Shown in pieces: positions 17,588 to 27,254 of a stretch of DNA of 64,000 bases (its first letter is position 1; every line of letters starts with the position of its first letter). The position numbers and the translations under genes are program-made. The stretch comes from an uncultured Lachnospiraceae bacterium. GTDB lineage: Bacteria; Bacillota; Clostridia; Lachnospirales; Lachnospiraceae. Below the pieces are notes generated by a model. The model was not told where the DNA came from. It did no database searches and worked only from the letters and a program-made list of their open reading frames with translations. The DNA is taken from assembly GCA_910578645.1 (NCBI GenBank), contig CAJTQI010000007.1:124001-188000 (forward strand), written 5' to 3'.

Positions 17588-18478
17588 TTACTGCTCAACC
17601 GCTTCTGTCCGAAAGCCGGCCATTATTTCACCGTATGCTTCTATAATATCCGGCAGCGGCACACTGGCAATCTCATTCATGACAGTTCCTCCGGTGGTCA
17701 TGCCGATTAAATACCCTCTCCCGTCAAAAGTCCCGCCGCCCGACATACCTTCCTTGGCAAATCCGTGTCCATACAGCATATAGGCGCCTAAATCCTCTAT
17801 ATACTTATGTACATCCTCCACGGTTCCCTCATAAAACTGCCCACCGTCCGTCCCCGATGCGCAATTCACGCAGAACATCAAGCTACCCCGCTCAAGCCCG
17901 CTATACGCCGTCTCGTCCACAGGCACACTCCTAAGTTCCAACAGTTGTGCATAGTCAAACTGCCCAACATCCACAGACACAAACCCTACGTCATACTGCC
18001 CCGATATACCAATCACACGCGCATCCGCATAGTATCCCTGTGGGAAATACACATAGCTGTCTGAGTCGTCCCAATATTCCAGCACATGTCCGTTGGTGGC
18101 AATCATTAACATCTGAGGAGTCATCTTCCATATAATTCCACTTCCGTGGGCATTTCCCATCTGAATCCGAACGACGCTGTTTTTTATCTTCTCGTATGCC
18201 AAAGCGCAGTCCGACTCCTCAAGCACCGGACACTGCATCATGTTAAGCGCCGCCATGCCTTCATAGATATCCTTATCCTGCACCGACTGAATCAAATGAG
18301 GCGGCAGGTCCGACTTTTGTGCCGCATCCGCGCACATCGGCACTAGGGCTATACAGAGGGTAAAAAGGCTACGGCCGAGTCTTCTTTTCCATCGGGAAAA
18401 ATAGTCAGACATGTTTACAGAATCTATCCTATAAATCCGGAATTTACGAAAGGACTTCTTATCATATAAAATACACAA
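17588..18478 (-). CDS. Secreted trypsin-like serine protease
   Basis: The 296-aa protein has an N-terminal hydrophobic segment (about residues 36-52, SLFTLCIALVPMCADAAQ) that looks like a signal peptide after an unusually long 35-residue basic leader. The catalytic triad is visible: His in ATNGHVLEYW near residue 135, Asp in GQYDVGFVSV near residue 165, Ser in KEGMSGGGTFDG near residue 245. It is smaller than HtrA/DegP and has no PDZ domain. The start is a GTG at 18478 with AGGAGGAG six bases before it. The substrate is unknown. Confidence 0.78.
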   Translation of the reverse strand: MCILYDKKSFRKFRIYRIDSVNMSDYFSRWKRRLGRSLFTLCIALVPMCADAAQKSDLPPHLIQSVQDKDIYEGMAALNMMQCPVLEESDCALAYEKIKNSVVRIQMGNAHGSGIIWKMTPQMLMIATNGHVLEYWDDSDSYVYFPQGYYADARVIGISGQYDVGFVSVDVGQFDYAQLLELRSVPVDETAYSGLERGSLMFCVNCASGTDGGQFYEGTVEDVHKYIEDLGAYMLYGHGFAKEGMSGGGTFDGRGYLIGMTTGGTVMNEIASVPLPDIIEAYGEIMAGFRTEAVEQ

Positions 18479-18546
18479 GTCTCCTCCTTTTATTATGCTA
18501 CATTGTCAGATTTTTAAAAAGCTGCTGCAAAACCTGGAAATCTTAC

Positions 18547-18585
18547 GGTATACGGTAAGCGCCATTGAGCCTCTTACCATATACC
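18547..18585. other. Long perfect hairpin downstream of rnpB
   Basis: Two 13-base arms (18547-18559 and 18573-18585) pair fully, with one mismatch that becomes a G-U pair in RNA. There is no T run on either side. It lies between rnpB and the protease gene and could mark the end of the rnpB transcript or an RNA-processing site. Confidence 0.5.
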
Positions 18586-18644
18586 ATATCAATCCGCCGT
18601 CATGCAACAGCCCTCAGGCCCTTACGGGCAATATTTATGTAAAC

Positions 18645-19045
18645 TAAGCAGAACGGTAAGCCGGGTTATGTCGAAGACAATCATCTATCTAGGATATCCG
18701 TCGCCGGATACCTCAAGCGACCCACCTGAAAGCAAATCGGGCCAATTTATCGCTTTCGTTTCGGTCTTGCTTCGGATGGGGTTTACACAGCCCGCGGCGT
18801 TACCGCCGCAGCGGTAGTCTCTTACACTGCCATTCCACCCTTACCATGCAGTTGCCTGCGGCAAACTGCACAAGCCACAAAGGGCTTACGCCACACCAGA
18901 AGGTATGACGGGCGGTTTCTTTTCTATTGCACTAGCCTTGGAGTCACCTCCACCGGACGTTATCCGGCATCCTGCCCTGTGAAGCCCGGACTTTCCTCAC
19001 CTGTACCCTTACGTCTGTACAGCCGCGATTGTCTGTTCTACTTAG
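18645..19045 (-). ncRNA. rnpB: RNase P RNA
   Basis: The minus strand carries the conserved RNase P RNA landmarks. GAGGAAAGTCCGGGCTTCAC, with the universal P4-forming AGUCCGGGCU, is near 19000. GGTGGAGGTGACTCC-type J/P elements and AGACTACCGC-like bases lie in the middle. Near the 3' end is the second half of P4 with GATAGATGATTGTC and ACATAACCCGGCTTA (about 18690-18655). It provides the catalytic RNA that matures tRNA 5' ends. Exact ends are estimated and the structural class was not resolved. Confidence 0.9.
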
Positions 19046-19083
19046 TTACCTGCTAATCTTCTAATTGTGTATGGATTTTCAAG

Positions 19084-20739
19084 CTACACATCGAAGCAGC
19101 TTCCTCCCACAAACTCCCTGCACAGAGAGTTTTTCGGAAGTTCCTCACTGCTGACCCCGAGGAAGTATTCCAGGAATTTCAAGAGTCTCTTCGCCTCGTG
19201 ATATCCAGGCTCGCCTCTCTTAATATTAAACAGAAGCGGTTCCGCATACTGCTTGATTACCGCAAGTTCATAAATCATGGCAGAATTGAACATGGCATCC
19301 GCCTCCTCCTGGAAGGGGAAAATATATTTCTCTTCACCCCGCCTGACAGAAGACCACATCTCAATAGTCTGCTCGGCGGCCGTCCCCCTGTTCCTGGCAT
19401 CTCTGACAATACGGCGAAGAAGCCTGCCGTCGGTAGTCGGTATCCGGTTGTGCTCGTCGATATTCAGACAGGTGAGTGCACTGATATATATCTTATACTT
19501 GCATTCGGCGGGCAGAGAATGGGACATCTTCTCATTCAGCCCATGGATTCCCTCGATTACAAGAATATCGTCCTTTTCCAACTTCGTGTATTTTCCGCTG
19601 TACTCCCTCTTTCCTGTCTTGAAATTGAAGGTGGGAAGCTGTACTTGCTTTCCGGCAAGAAGCTCTCCCATATCCCGGTTAAACTGCTCCACGTCAAGGG
19701 CTTCCAGACATTCATAGTCCGGCTTGCCATAGGCGTCAAGAGGTGTGTCGTCATGGTTTACATAATAATTATCCAACCCGATAGGATGGGGCTTAAGCCC
19801 ATAGGTACGCAGTTGTATGGACAATCTGTGCGAGAATGTAGTTTTGCCGGAAGAGGAAGGCCCGGCAATCATCACGAATTTCACCCCTTTACGTCTGGCA
19901 ATATCCCTGGCAATCTCGCCAATCCTGCGCTCCTGCAGCGCCTCCTGGACAAGAATCAAATCCGCAATGCTGCCCTGGCAGATATGGTCGTTCAAGTCGC
20001 CCACCGTGTCAATTCCCATCTCTGTTCCCCACTCGCGTGTCGTCATCAGTGTCTGGAACAACTGTTTCTTCGGCGTAAATTCCGGCAGTTTCTCCGGCTC
20101 TTCCCGCTCAGGCAGAAGCAGAATCATGCCTTCTTCATAGGGAAAGAGGTCAAAATACTTGATGTAGCCTGTGCTTGGCAGCATATAGCCATAATAGTAG
20201 TCGTAATAATCTCCCAGACAGTACACATTGATAGTGGAGCCTCTGCGGTATCTGAAAAGCGATACCTTATCTTTCATGCCAAGTTCCCGAAACAAGGCCA
20301 CCGCCTCGTCGGCCGGGTAAGCTTTCTTTGTCACAAGCATATCCATGTCGGCCAATTCGCCCATGCGGTCTTTCACCCGCCCGATTATCTCGGCATCCAA
20401 TTTAAGCCCGTTTTTAAAACTGCAATAATATCCGGCACCGATAGTGAACTCTACCTTCACATTCACTGCCGCTTCCAATCCTGCCACGTCACTTATAGCC
20501 TTCATCATCAGCATAACCGCCGAACGCACATAAGCCTTGTGCCCAATGGTATCCTCATAAGTAAGAAATTTAAGCTCACAGTCACGGTTCGCCCGCTTCA
20601 TCAACTCCTGAATCTTGCCGTCAACCACAACAAGCGCAATCTGGCTCGTACATTCATTCTGGTATTCTTCCGCAATCAACTCATATTGGACGCCGTCCTC
20701 GAAGTATTTTTCTTCCCCATTAATCTTAATCGTAACCAT
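19084..20739 (-). CDS. Uridine kinase-like nucleoside kinase with TGS and threonyl-synthetase-like domains
   Basis: The 551-aa protein begins with a TGS-like domain (residues 1-60), continues with a region resembling the second additional domain of threonyl-tRNA synthetase (about 60-230, GHKAYVRSAVMLMMKAI), and ends with a phosphoribulokinase/uridine-kinase P-loop domain. That domain shows MIAGPSSSGKTTFSHRLS near residue 293, the substrate loop GLDNYYVNHDDTPLD and VIEGIHGLNE. This three-part fusion is common in Clostridia and is annotated as a nucleoside kinase; its in vivo role is not well established. It lies between rnpB and trmK, 72 bases after trmK. Confidence 0.88.
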   Translation of the reverse strand: MVTIKINGEEKYFEDGVQYELIAEEYQNECTSQIALVVVDGKIQELMKRANRDCELKFLTYEDTIGHKAYVRSAVMLMMKAISDVAGLEAAVNVKVEFTIGAGYYCSFKNGLKLDAEIIGRVKDRMGELADMDMLVTKKAYPADEAVALFRELGMKDKVSLFRYRRGSTINVYCLGDYYDYYYGYMLPSTGYIKYFDLFPYEEGMILLLPEREEPEKLPEFTPKKQLFQTLMTTREWGTEMGIDTVGDLNDHICQGSIADLILVQEALQERRIGEIARDIARRKGVKFVMIAGPSSSGKTTFSHRLSIQLRTYGLKPHPIGLDNYYVNHDDTPLDAYGKPDYECLEALDVEQFNRDMGELLAGKQVQLPTFNFKTGKREYSGKYTKLEKDDILVIEGIHGLNEKMSHSLPAECKYKIYISALTCLNIDEHNRIPTTDGRLLRRIVRDARNRGTAAEQTIEMWSSVRRGEEKYIFPFQEEADAMFNSAMIYELAVIKQYAEPLLFNIKRGEPGYHEAKRLLKFLEYFLGVSSEELPKNSLCREFVGGSCFDV

Positions 20740-20811
20740 GAGAACACTCTCCTTCCCCCATTTTGTACATTTTCAATTGTGTTGCGCGCAGCCAGCACAA
20801 GTATGTCCCCG

Positions 20812-21570
20812 CTAACTGCTCTTTTGTGTCGTAAAAAGCTTAAGAGCCAGACGGCATTCCTCTAACAGAGCGGATACTTCCTTATACCGCAGCGCCCTCT
20901 TTTCATTTTGCAGCCCTTGTTTTTCAAGATTCTCAAGAATCTCCCCATAAATCTTCTCCTCACGCCATAAATACGCCCTAAGAGTCGCATCCTGGCGGGA
21001 TAACAGATAAAAGCCATAACGCGCATATAGTTTACATAATACCGAGTCATCCGCCGGGGCAGTATACCCAGAATACTCAAATGTGCCCTCCGACATCACC
21101 TTTATAAGAGGATAGAACTTTCCCTCCTCCTCTATCATATTCTCGTCAACGACCCGATATCCCTGCTCCCGCAGCCATGTGCGAAACTGCTCAATCTCAG
21201 ACTGGGGCTGCAGGACCAATTCACAAAAAGAATCTGTCTTTTCCTTCTTCTCAGACAAAATCTTCCTCATCAAAGCACCGCCCATTCCGGCGCAGATTAA
21301 CGTATCTGCCTCCCCAATATTATAATTATGTAAACCATCTGACAATCTTGTCGTAATCACTGATTCCAAGCCCCGCTCTACAATATGTTCCCGAGCAGCG
21401 CTCAAAGGACCGCTTCTGACATCCATCGCAAGCACGCTTGGACTGACGCCCTGTTCAATCAGGTATATTGACACAAATCCATGGTCGCATCCCACGTCAC
21501 AGACCCGGTTCCCTGGCGTGACCATCCCCGCCACTGCCTGTAATCTCTTCGACAGTACAACAGGTTTCAT
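20812..21570 (-). CDS. trmK: tRNA (adenine(22)-N(1))-methyltransferase TrmK
   Basis: TrmK methylates A22 in the D-loop of certain tRNAs using S-adenosylmethionine. The 252-aa protein shows the SAM-binding motif VCDVGCDHGFVSIYL at residues 23-37 and the catalytic-region motif ADTLICAGMGGALMRKIL near residue 85. The C-terminal 80 residues are helical, as in the family. Its ATG overlaps the last base of the rpoD stop codon, so the genes are translationally coupled. This order is typical for Firmicutes. Confidence 0.93.
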   Translation of the reverse strand: MKPVVLSKRLQAVAGMVTPGNRVCDVGCDHGFVSIYLIEQGVSPSVLAMDVRSGPLSAAREHIVERGLESVITTRLSDGLHNYNIGEADTLICAGMGGALMRKILSEKKEKTDSFCELVLQPQSEIEQFRTWLREQGYRVVDENMIEEEGKFYPLIKVMSEGTFEYSGYTAPADDSVLCKLYARYGFYLLSRQDATLRAYLWREEKIYGEILENLEKQGLQNEKRALRYKEVSALLEECRLALKLFTTQKSS

Positions 21571-22694
21571 CAGTCCAAATAATCCTTCAATTTACGGCTT
21601 CGGCTAGGATGACGCAGTTTGCGCAGCGCTTTCGCCTCAATCTGGCGGATACGCTCACGGGTCACATTAAACTCCTTACCGACTTCCTCAAGTGTCCTTG
21701 CACGTCCGTCATCCAGCCCGAACCGTAGCCTGAGAACTTTCTGCTCTCTCTCCGTCAATGTGCCAAGCACTTCCACCAACTGTTCCTTCAGCAAGGTGAA
21801 GGCAGCCGCATCCGCCGGGACAGGTACATTGTCATCCTGGATAAAGTCACCCAGATGGCTGTCTTCCTCCTCTCCGATAGGCGTCTCCAAAGATACCGGC
21901 TCCTGGGAAATCTTGAGTATTTCACGGACACGCTCCACGGGCATATTCATCTGCTCGGCAATCTCCTCAGGGGTAGGTTCCCTCCCCAGCTCCTGCAATA
22001 ACTGTCTGCTCACACGAATCAGCTTGTTAATCGTCTCCACCATGTGGACCGGAATACGGATGGTTCTTGCCTGGTCGGCGATTGCCCTGGTAATGGCCTG
22101 GCGAATCCACCATGTAGCATAGGTAGAGAATTTATATCCTTTGCGGTAATCAAATTTCTCTACCGCTTTAATCAGTCCCAAATTTCCTTCCTGGATTAAA
22201 TCCAAAAACAACATTCCCCGTCCTACATAACGTTTGGCGATACTCACCACAAGACGCAGATTGGCCTCGGCAAGCCTCTTCTTAGCTTCCTGGTCGCCCA
22301 TCTCCATCTTCTTTGCCAGCTCAATCTCTTCCTCCGCGCTAAGAAGAGGCACCTTACCTATTTCTTTCAGGTACATCCTGACAGGGTCCTCGATGCTGAT
22401 ACCGTCCGGCACCGACAAGTCGATGTTCTCCACATCCACCTCATCTTCTTCTGTCAGAATAATTTCTTCGTCGTCCACGTCATCGTCGTCCGTGATACGC
22501 AGTACATCCACGTTATTCTGTTCCAGTGTCTCTAAAATCTTGTCAAACTGTTCCTCTTCCAACGAGAATTCAGCAAAGAAATCGTTAATCTCCTGATATT
22601 CCAATACATTTTTTTTCTTCTTCGCAATCGCCAAGAGCTCTCTTAGCCGCTCTTCGAACTTTGCCTGTACATTTTCGTCCATTCCTTGGCCCAT
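21570..22694 (-). CDS. rpoD: RNA polymerase principal sigma factor
   Basis: This is the housekeeping sigma factor (374 aa, SigA/RpoD). Region 1.2 to 2 includes DPVRMYLKEIGKVPLLSAEE near residue 110 and the -10-binding helix YKFSTYATWWIRQAI near residue 195. Region 3 (REPTPEEIAEQMNMP) and region 4 (TREQKVLRLRFGL-like, TREERIRQIEAKALRKLRHP-like segments) follow. The N-terminal region 1.1 is short, as in Firmicutes. A start at codon 5 (22682) is equally possible. The gene lies 191 bases after dnaG, and an internal promoter (TTGTAA, 18 bases, TATTTA) can be seen in that gap. Confidence 0.97.
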   Translation of the reverse strand: MGQGMDENVQAKFEERLRELLAIAKKKKNVLEYQEINDFFAEFSLEEEQFDKILETLEQNNVDVLRITDDDDVDDEEIILTEEDEVDVENIDLSVPDGISIEDPVRMYLKEIGKVPLLSAEEEIELAKKMEMGDQEAKKRLAEANLRLVVSIAKRYVGRGMLFLDLIQEGNLGLIKAVEKFDYRKGYKFSTYATWWIRQAITRAIADQARTIRIPVHMVETINKLIRVSRQLLQELGREPTPEEIAEQMNMPVERVREILKISQEPVSLETPIGEEEDSHLGDFIQDDNVPVPADAAAFTLLKEQLVEVLGTLTEREQKVLRLRFGLDDGRARTLEEVGKEFNVTRERIRQIEAKALRKLRHPSRSRKLKDYLD

Positions 22695-22885
22695 CCTTCC
22701 TATGTTTCAAGTCCTATATCTTTATTACTGCTAAATACCGTATCGCCACATCCTGTCCGTCGTTCACAGTCCAGTGTGCTGACCATGTTACATATTAAAT
22801 AAATAATCGAGAAAATTCTGATTTTACAATCTCGTTCTATTCTATAGCACTATATGTGCATTCTTCTGCGAATAGCTTACCCTTA

Positions 22886-24658
22886 TTATAAGGAAATATG
22901 CGTTTTCTTCTTAAGTTCTTCCAGTGCTTTCCTGGCTGCAACTACCTGGTTTAAAGCGTTGATATCGAAGTCTGTCTCCTTTGAGCAAGACTTCACACTG
23001 TTCTCCTTCACAGCAAAAACAATATCCCTCAACGCCTTCTCCCGCTCCTTTTTCGTCGTCACCTGTTCAAGCCTTGTATTGAAAATCTCGGCCACCTTGC
23101 GCTGCTCTTCCTCCTCGGTAAAGCCACTGATAATCGACGCCGGATTATAATTTCCCTGCTCCAAGTCCATAAAAAGCTTGTCCGCCACCTGTCTGTACAA
23201 AGGTTCCGTGAAATCCTGCGCCGTGACATACTGTCTGACCTTGTGGTATATCTGAGGTTCCTCCGTAATCCAGGTAAGCAAAAGCCTCTGAGATTTCTTC
23301 ACATTTTCTTCCGGCGTATTCTTCTTCGTAACAGTACCCTTGGGTCTGTGTACCGGCTGTGTCAGACCTGTCTGCGCCGCGTAGTTTCCCACCAGCTTAC
23401 GCAGATTCTCAAATCCGATATGATATTTCTGCGCCACGGATTCTATATAGTTCTCACGCTCCACCTCTTCCTCGAAACCACAAAGTTTCTTCGCAATCTC
23501 CCTGTGAAACGCCGTCTTAGACTCCGGGTCCTCCATATGGTAATCCCGCTCTAACACTTTTAACTCAAAGAAAAAACTGTTCTGCGCCTGCCCGATTCTT
23601 TCCTGGAACGCCTCCGCTCCCAGGTTTTTGATAAACTCATCCGGGTCTTTGTAAGGCTTCATATCTATCACCTTACCCCTCATCCCAGACTCTTTCAAAA
23701 TACCAATGGCCCGCATCGCCGCGTTTGTACCTGCCCCGTCACTGTCATATGCAAGGAGCACTTCCTCCGTGTAGCGTTTTAACAAGGTTGCCTGTCCCAT
23801 CGTAAACGCCGTCCCCAAGGAGGCTACGGCCTGGGTAAAGCCCGCCTGGTGCATGGCTATCACATCCATATACCCTTCGCACAGGATGATATTTCCCTTG
23901 CGGGATGTCCTGGCAAAGTTCAGTCCGTATAAATTACGGCTTTTATCGAAAATCGTCGTCTCCGGCGAATTTAAATATTTCGGCTTGGCATCCCCCATCA
24001 CGCGTCCACCAAACCCAATCACCCGGTGATTGGAATCCTGAATCGGAAACATAACCCGGTTCCAGAATTTGTCGTGCATACCGCGCCTCTCATCGAAAGC
24101 CGTAAGGCCGGATTCGTTTATTAGCTCATCCGGATATCCCTTGGACCTAAGATATGCCGTCAGGTCGGAACCTGCACCGTCCGCATATCCTAGTCCGAAC
24201 CGCTTCATCGTCTCTGTGGATAACTGTCTGTCCGCCAGATATTGATATCCGGTTTTCCCTCTCGGTGAACGGAGCATACAGTAATAATACTTGGCTGCTT
24301 CTTTATTCACCTCAAGTAGTTTCGCACGCCTGCTTTCCTTCTGCCTCGTCTCCTCGGTATATTCCATCTCCGGCAGGTTGATTCCCGCCCTGTCCGCCAG
24401 AATTTTAACCGCCTCCTGAAAAGTGGCATTCTCATATTCCATAATAAATGTTATTACATTCCCCCCTGCCCCACAGCCGAAACAGTAGTACATCTGTTTC
24501 GCCGGAGATACCGAGAAGGATGGTGATTTCTCGTTGTGGAAAGGACATAGCCCGAAATAATTACCGCCTTTCTTCTGCATACGGACATGTCCTGAAATGA
24601 CACCTACTATATCATTTTTCATCCTGACTTCTTCAATCAGTTCTTCCGGATAATACAT
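22886..24658 (-). CDS. dnaG: DNA primase
   Basis: DnaG makes RNA primers for DNA replication. The 590-aa product has an N-terminal zinc ribbon (CPFHNEKSPSFSVSPAKQ and CFGCGAGGN, about residues 40-65), the catalytic TOPRIM domain (ILCEGYMDVIAMHQAGF near residue 260, YDSDGAGTNAAMRA near 310, DPDEFIKNLG) and a helicase-binding C-terminal domain. The ATG at 24658 is chosen because AAGAAGGGA precedes it, and the longer frame to 24703 has none. It stands between dgt and rpoD, the common Clostridia arrangement. Confidence 0.97.
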   Translation of the reverse strand: MYYPEELIEEVRMKNDIVGVISGHVRMQKKGGNYFGLCPFHNEKSPSFSVSPAKQMYYCFGCGAGGNVITFIMEYENATFQEAVKILADRAGINLPEMEYTEETRQKESRRAKLLEVNKEAAKYYYCMLRSPRGKTGYQYLADRQLSTETMKRFGLGYADGAGSDLTAYLRSKGYPDELINESGLTAFDERRGMHDKFWNRVMFPIQDSNHRVIGFGGRVMGDAKPKYLNSPETTIFDKSRNLYGLNFARTSRKGNIILCEGYMDVIAMHQAGFTQAVASLGTAFTMGQATLLKRYTEEVLLAYDSDGAGTNAAMRAIGILKESGMRGKVIDMKPYKDPDEFIKNLGAEAFQERIGQAQNSFFFELKVLERDYHMEDPESKTAFHREIAKKLCGFEEEVERENYIESVAQKYHIGFENLRKLVGNYAAQTGLTQPVHRPKGTVTKKNTPEENVKKSQRLLLTWITEEPQIYHKVRQYVTAQDFTEPLYRQVADKLFMDLEQGNYNPASIISGFTEEEEQRKVAEIFNTRLEQVTTKKEREKALRDIVFAVKENSVKSCSKETDFDINALNQVVAARKALEELKKKTHISL

Positions 24659-24715
24659 AATATCCCTTCTTAAATATAATTGTTGTCGCATCCTATTGTG
24701 CACTGTTTAATAAAT

Positions 24716-25720
24716 CTATCCGTGCCATGTCTTAGGAATATAGATTTCCTGATACTGCGCTATGGCAAACCTGTCCGTCATGGAACCGATATAATCGCAC
24801 ACTAGCTTCTCAAGAGGCTCCCCTACGTCCAAAAGTCTGTACAGGAACTCCGGAAGTCTCTCCGTATGGTTCATATAGTACTCATACAAGGTAACGATGA
24901 GACTCTCCGCTTTATTCTCCTGTCCTTTGGCGACAGGGTTCTTATACACATTGCGGAACATAAAGCCGCGCATCTGCTTCATGGCCTCCTCCACCTCCGG
25001 TGACATGCAGATATCATTCTTCCCCCTGCTGTTAGTCACAATATTATGGATGAAGAAATCCAACCTCTTCCCGCATGTGTAACCGATGACGGAGCTAATC
25101 TCGTCCGGCACATCGGACTCCCGCAGGATACCGCCGCGTATGGCATCATCCATATCATGATGTATGTATGCAATCTTATCGGCAAGCCGCACAATCTTGC
25201 CCTCCAGCGTAGACGGCATAGAACATGTCTGGTGATTTAAGATACCGTCCCGCACCTCCACGGTCAGGTTAATGCCCTGCCCGTCTTTCTCTATCAAATC
25301 TATGGTCCTTACACTCTGTTCATTATGCTTAAACCCATAGGGACAGGCTCTGTTGAGGGCCCGCTCCCCCGCATGGCCAAAAGGTGTATGCCCTAAGTCA
25401 TGCCCCAAGGCAATCGCCTCCACCAAGTCTTCGTTAAGCTGCAATGCCTTGGCAATCGTCCTCGCTGTCTGGCTGACCTCCAGCGTATGGGTCAGGCGCG
25501 TCCTGTAATGGTCGCCCTCCGGCGTCAGAAATACCTGCGTCTTATCCTTTAATCTCCTAAAAGATTTACTATGTATAATCCTGTCCCTGTCACGCTGAAA
25601 TACCGGCCTGATATCGCACTGTTCTTCCTCCCTGAGCCTTCCTTTTGAATTCATACTGAGCATGGCATAGGGGCTTAAATACTCCTTCTCCCACTGTTCC
25701 AAACTTTCCCGTATATTCAT
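24716..25720 (-). CDS. Deoxyguanosine triphosphate triphosphohydrolase-like protein
   Basis: The 334-aa protein is an HD-domain dNTPase of the Dgt family. Metal-binding motifs are visible: RTRLTHTLEVSQ near residue 65, ALGHDLGHTPFGHAGE near residue 100 (the HD pair), and DKIAYIHHDMDDAIRGG near residue 180. Such enzymes hydrolyse dNTPs to deoxynucleosides and triphosphate. It is located 57 bases upstream of dnaG and may set dNTP supply near replication genes. ATG at 25720 is chosen (AAAGG upstream); a TTG-started extension to 25744 is less likely. Confidence 0.92.
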   Translation of the reverse strand: MNIRESLEQWEKEYLSPYAMLSMNSKGRLREEEQCDIRPVFQRDRDRIIHSKSFRRLKDKTQVFLTPEGDHYRTRLTHTLEVSQTARTIAKALQLNEDLVEAIALGHDLGHTPFGHAGERALNRACPYGFKHNEQSVRTIDLIEKDGQGINLTVEVRDGILNHQTCSMPSTLEGKIVRLADKIAYIHHDMDDAIRGGILRESDVPDEISSVIGYTCGKRLDFFIHNIVTNSRGKNDICMSPEVEEAMKQMRGFMFRNVYKNPVAKGQENKAESLIVTLYEYYMNHTERLPEFLYRLLDVGEPLEKLVCDYIGSMTDRFAIAQYQEIYIPKTWHG

Positions 25721-25816
25721 GGCGCTGCCTTTCTTCCTACGCAAAACAACCGTTCTAACTCTATTATTCTATAGTCGTCAGCCAAATCCTTTTTCTTTCC
25801 GGTATTTTTTATAAAA

Positions 25817-25880
25817 CAAGAGAACATTTTATGCGATTTGCCCTTGCAACTTATAAAATGCGCCTTTCGACACCCTAATC
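25817..25880. repeat. Single end of the MITE-like repeat
   Basis: These 64 bases match the right end of the 305-bp element at 26884-27188 with only a few changes (ACATTTTATGC...TTGACACCCTAATC-like). Only one arm is present. It lies between the esterase stop (25916) and dgt. Confidence 0.75.
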
Positions 25881-25915
25881 CTATCATTCAAAAACGAACA
25901 AAGCCTCTTCACCTG

Positions 25916-26833
25916 TCAACGGCAGATATCATAGATGAACTCCGCGTTCCTGTCCATCGCCTCATAGGCAGTCTTAAAGGGCGACATCTGAAACACATGC
26001 CACATCCCGTCAAAAGTGTCAAGCCGCACGGAAACATTTGCCTTTAAGAGCTTCTTGTAAAGCAGCGTGGAATCATCCAGCAAGATTTCATTGCTCCCCA
26101 CCTGTATATAAATTGGCGGGAAACCACTGTAATCACCGAAAAGCGGAGAAATCAACGGGTCTTCCAAATTCTGCCCCGCCGCATAGTTGGCAATCATCTC
26201 ACCTAAGTATCCCGCGTTTAATACCGGGTCAATCTCCGCTTTCGCCTGATAAGATTGGCCCGAAGAAGTAAGGTCGGTCCATGGCGACATCAACACAAGT
26301 CCCCTGGGAAGCAGCCTGCCTTCTTCTTTTAATTTCAGGGTAAGAGACAAGGCCAAGTTACCGCCGGCAGAATCCCCCGCCAGAATCACGTCCCTGGCGC
26401 CGTATCCAAGCAGCATCAAATAATTCCACACCTGCATGGCATCCTCCGTCGCCGCAGGATAAGGATTCTCAGGGGCAAGCCTGTAGTCAAAACTCAGCAC
26501 ATCCATGGATGTGGACATGGCAAGCTTCCCTGTCAATGTCCTGGCATAAAGACAGCTTCCGGTGGAATATCCGCCCCCGTGGCAATAAAGGATAATATAT
26601 TTCTTCATATGCGCACGGTTTACATAATTCCACTCTCCATGGATGCTCCGAACGCCTTTAGGACTAACCGGAATCTCCAATGCCTCCGTCAGCACATCCT
26701 TGCTGTTGCCAAGCAATGCCCCGAAATGGTCCTGGGACTGGCGGTGCTTCTCGATATCCGTATTCTCCACCACACCGTGCATCCTTTTAATCAGGTTCAT
26801 TAAATTTGCGTTCTTTTTATCTGTAATCGCCAT
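25916..26833 (-). CDS. Alpha/beta hydrolase, hormone-sensitive lipase-type esterase
   Basis: The 305-aa protein has the HSL-type oxyanion motif CHGGGYSTGS near residue 80, the nucleophile motif AGDSAGGNLAL near residue 150, and Asp and His of the triad in the last quarter (SNEILLDD and GMWHVFQMSP). It likely hydrolyses small acyl esters in the cytoplasm. ATG at 26833 is preceded by GAAAGGAA; the longer frame to 26863 has no ribosome site. It lies between two copies of a MITE-like repeat, and the neighbouring plus-strand gene is a condensation-type acyltransferase, so the two may act on the same ester substrates. Confidence 0.88.
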   Translation of the reverse strand: MAITDKKNANLMNLIKRMHGVVENTDIEKHRQSQDHFGALLGNSKDVLTEALEIPVSPKGVRSIHGEWNYVNRAHMKKYIILYCHGGGYSTGSCLYARTLTGKLAMSTSMDVLSFDYRLAPENPYPAATEDAMQVWNYLMLLGYGARDVILAGDSAGGNLALSLTLKLKEEGRLLPRGLVLMSPWTDLTSSGQSYQAKAEIDPVLNAGYLGEMIANYAAGQNLEDPLISPLFGDYSGFPPIYIQVGSNEILLDDSTLLYKKLLKANVSVRLDTFDGMWHVFQMSPFKTAYEAMDRNAEFIYDICR

Positions 26834-26883
26834 GTAAAATTCCTTTCTATATGGGCTTTTCAACCAAAAACTTTTCTTTTTAT

Positions 26884-27188
26884 GATTAGGGTGTCAAAAG
26901 GTGCTATCATAAAATTTCACTGGAAGATTGCACAAAATGTTCACGAAGTTGTCCTTCGCAGGAATATGAGATTTTCTTAATATTCCGTGAAGTTCCCAGT
27001 AATTTCGGGGCATGGACGCCCCCAAAAGCCCGATGTTCGCCTGGATGGCGAATAGAGAGTGGTTACGTCCGTTTCCTTAAATTTCCCGGAATATTTTAGA
27101 AAATCCATATGACGCAGACGGACACAAGGGAACATTTTATGCAATTTGCCCTTACAACTTATAAAATGCACCTTTTGACACCCTAATC
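26884..27188. mobile_element. 305-bp MITE-like element with 21-bp terminal inverted repeats
   Basis: The two ends are exact inverted copies over 21 bases (GATTAGGGTGTCAAAAGGTGC at the left end 26884-26904, its complement at 27168-27188). The pairing continues imperfectly inward for over 100 bases, so the whole element could fold into one long hairpin. It encodes nothing convincing. It is flanked by a 7-base direct repeat TTTTTAT (26877-26883 and 27189-27195), consistent with a target-site duplication, though the sequence is AT-rich. A solo copy of one end lies at 25817-25880. Confidence 0.75.
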
Positions 27189-27254
27189 TTTTTATTAAAG
27201 CGCGTGCAAATAATATGACATAAACTCTATTATTTATGATATTATAACTATAAC

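Noticed and set aside
19198..20865. 555-codon plus-strand open frame opposite the nucleoside kinase
   Set aside because: The minus-strand kinase has clear domains across the same bases. The plus-strand protein has no motif and looks like a complement of it.
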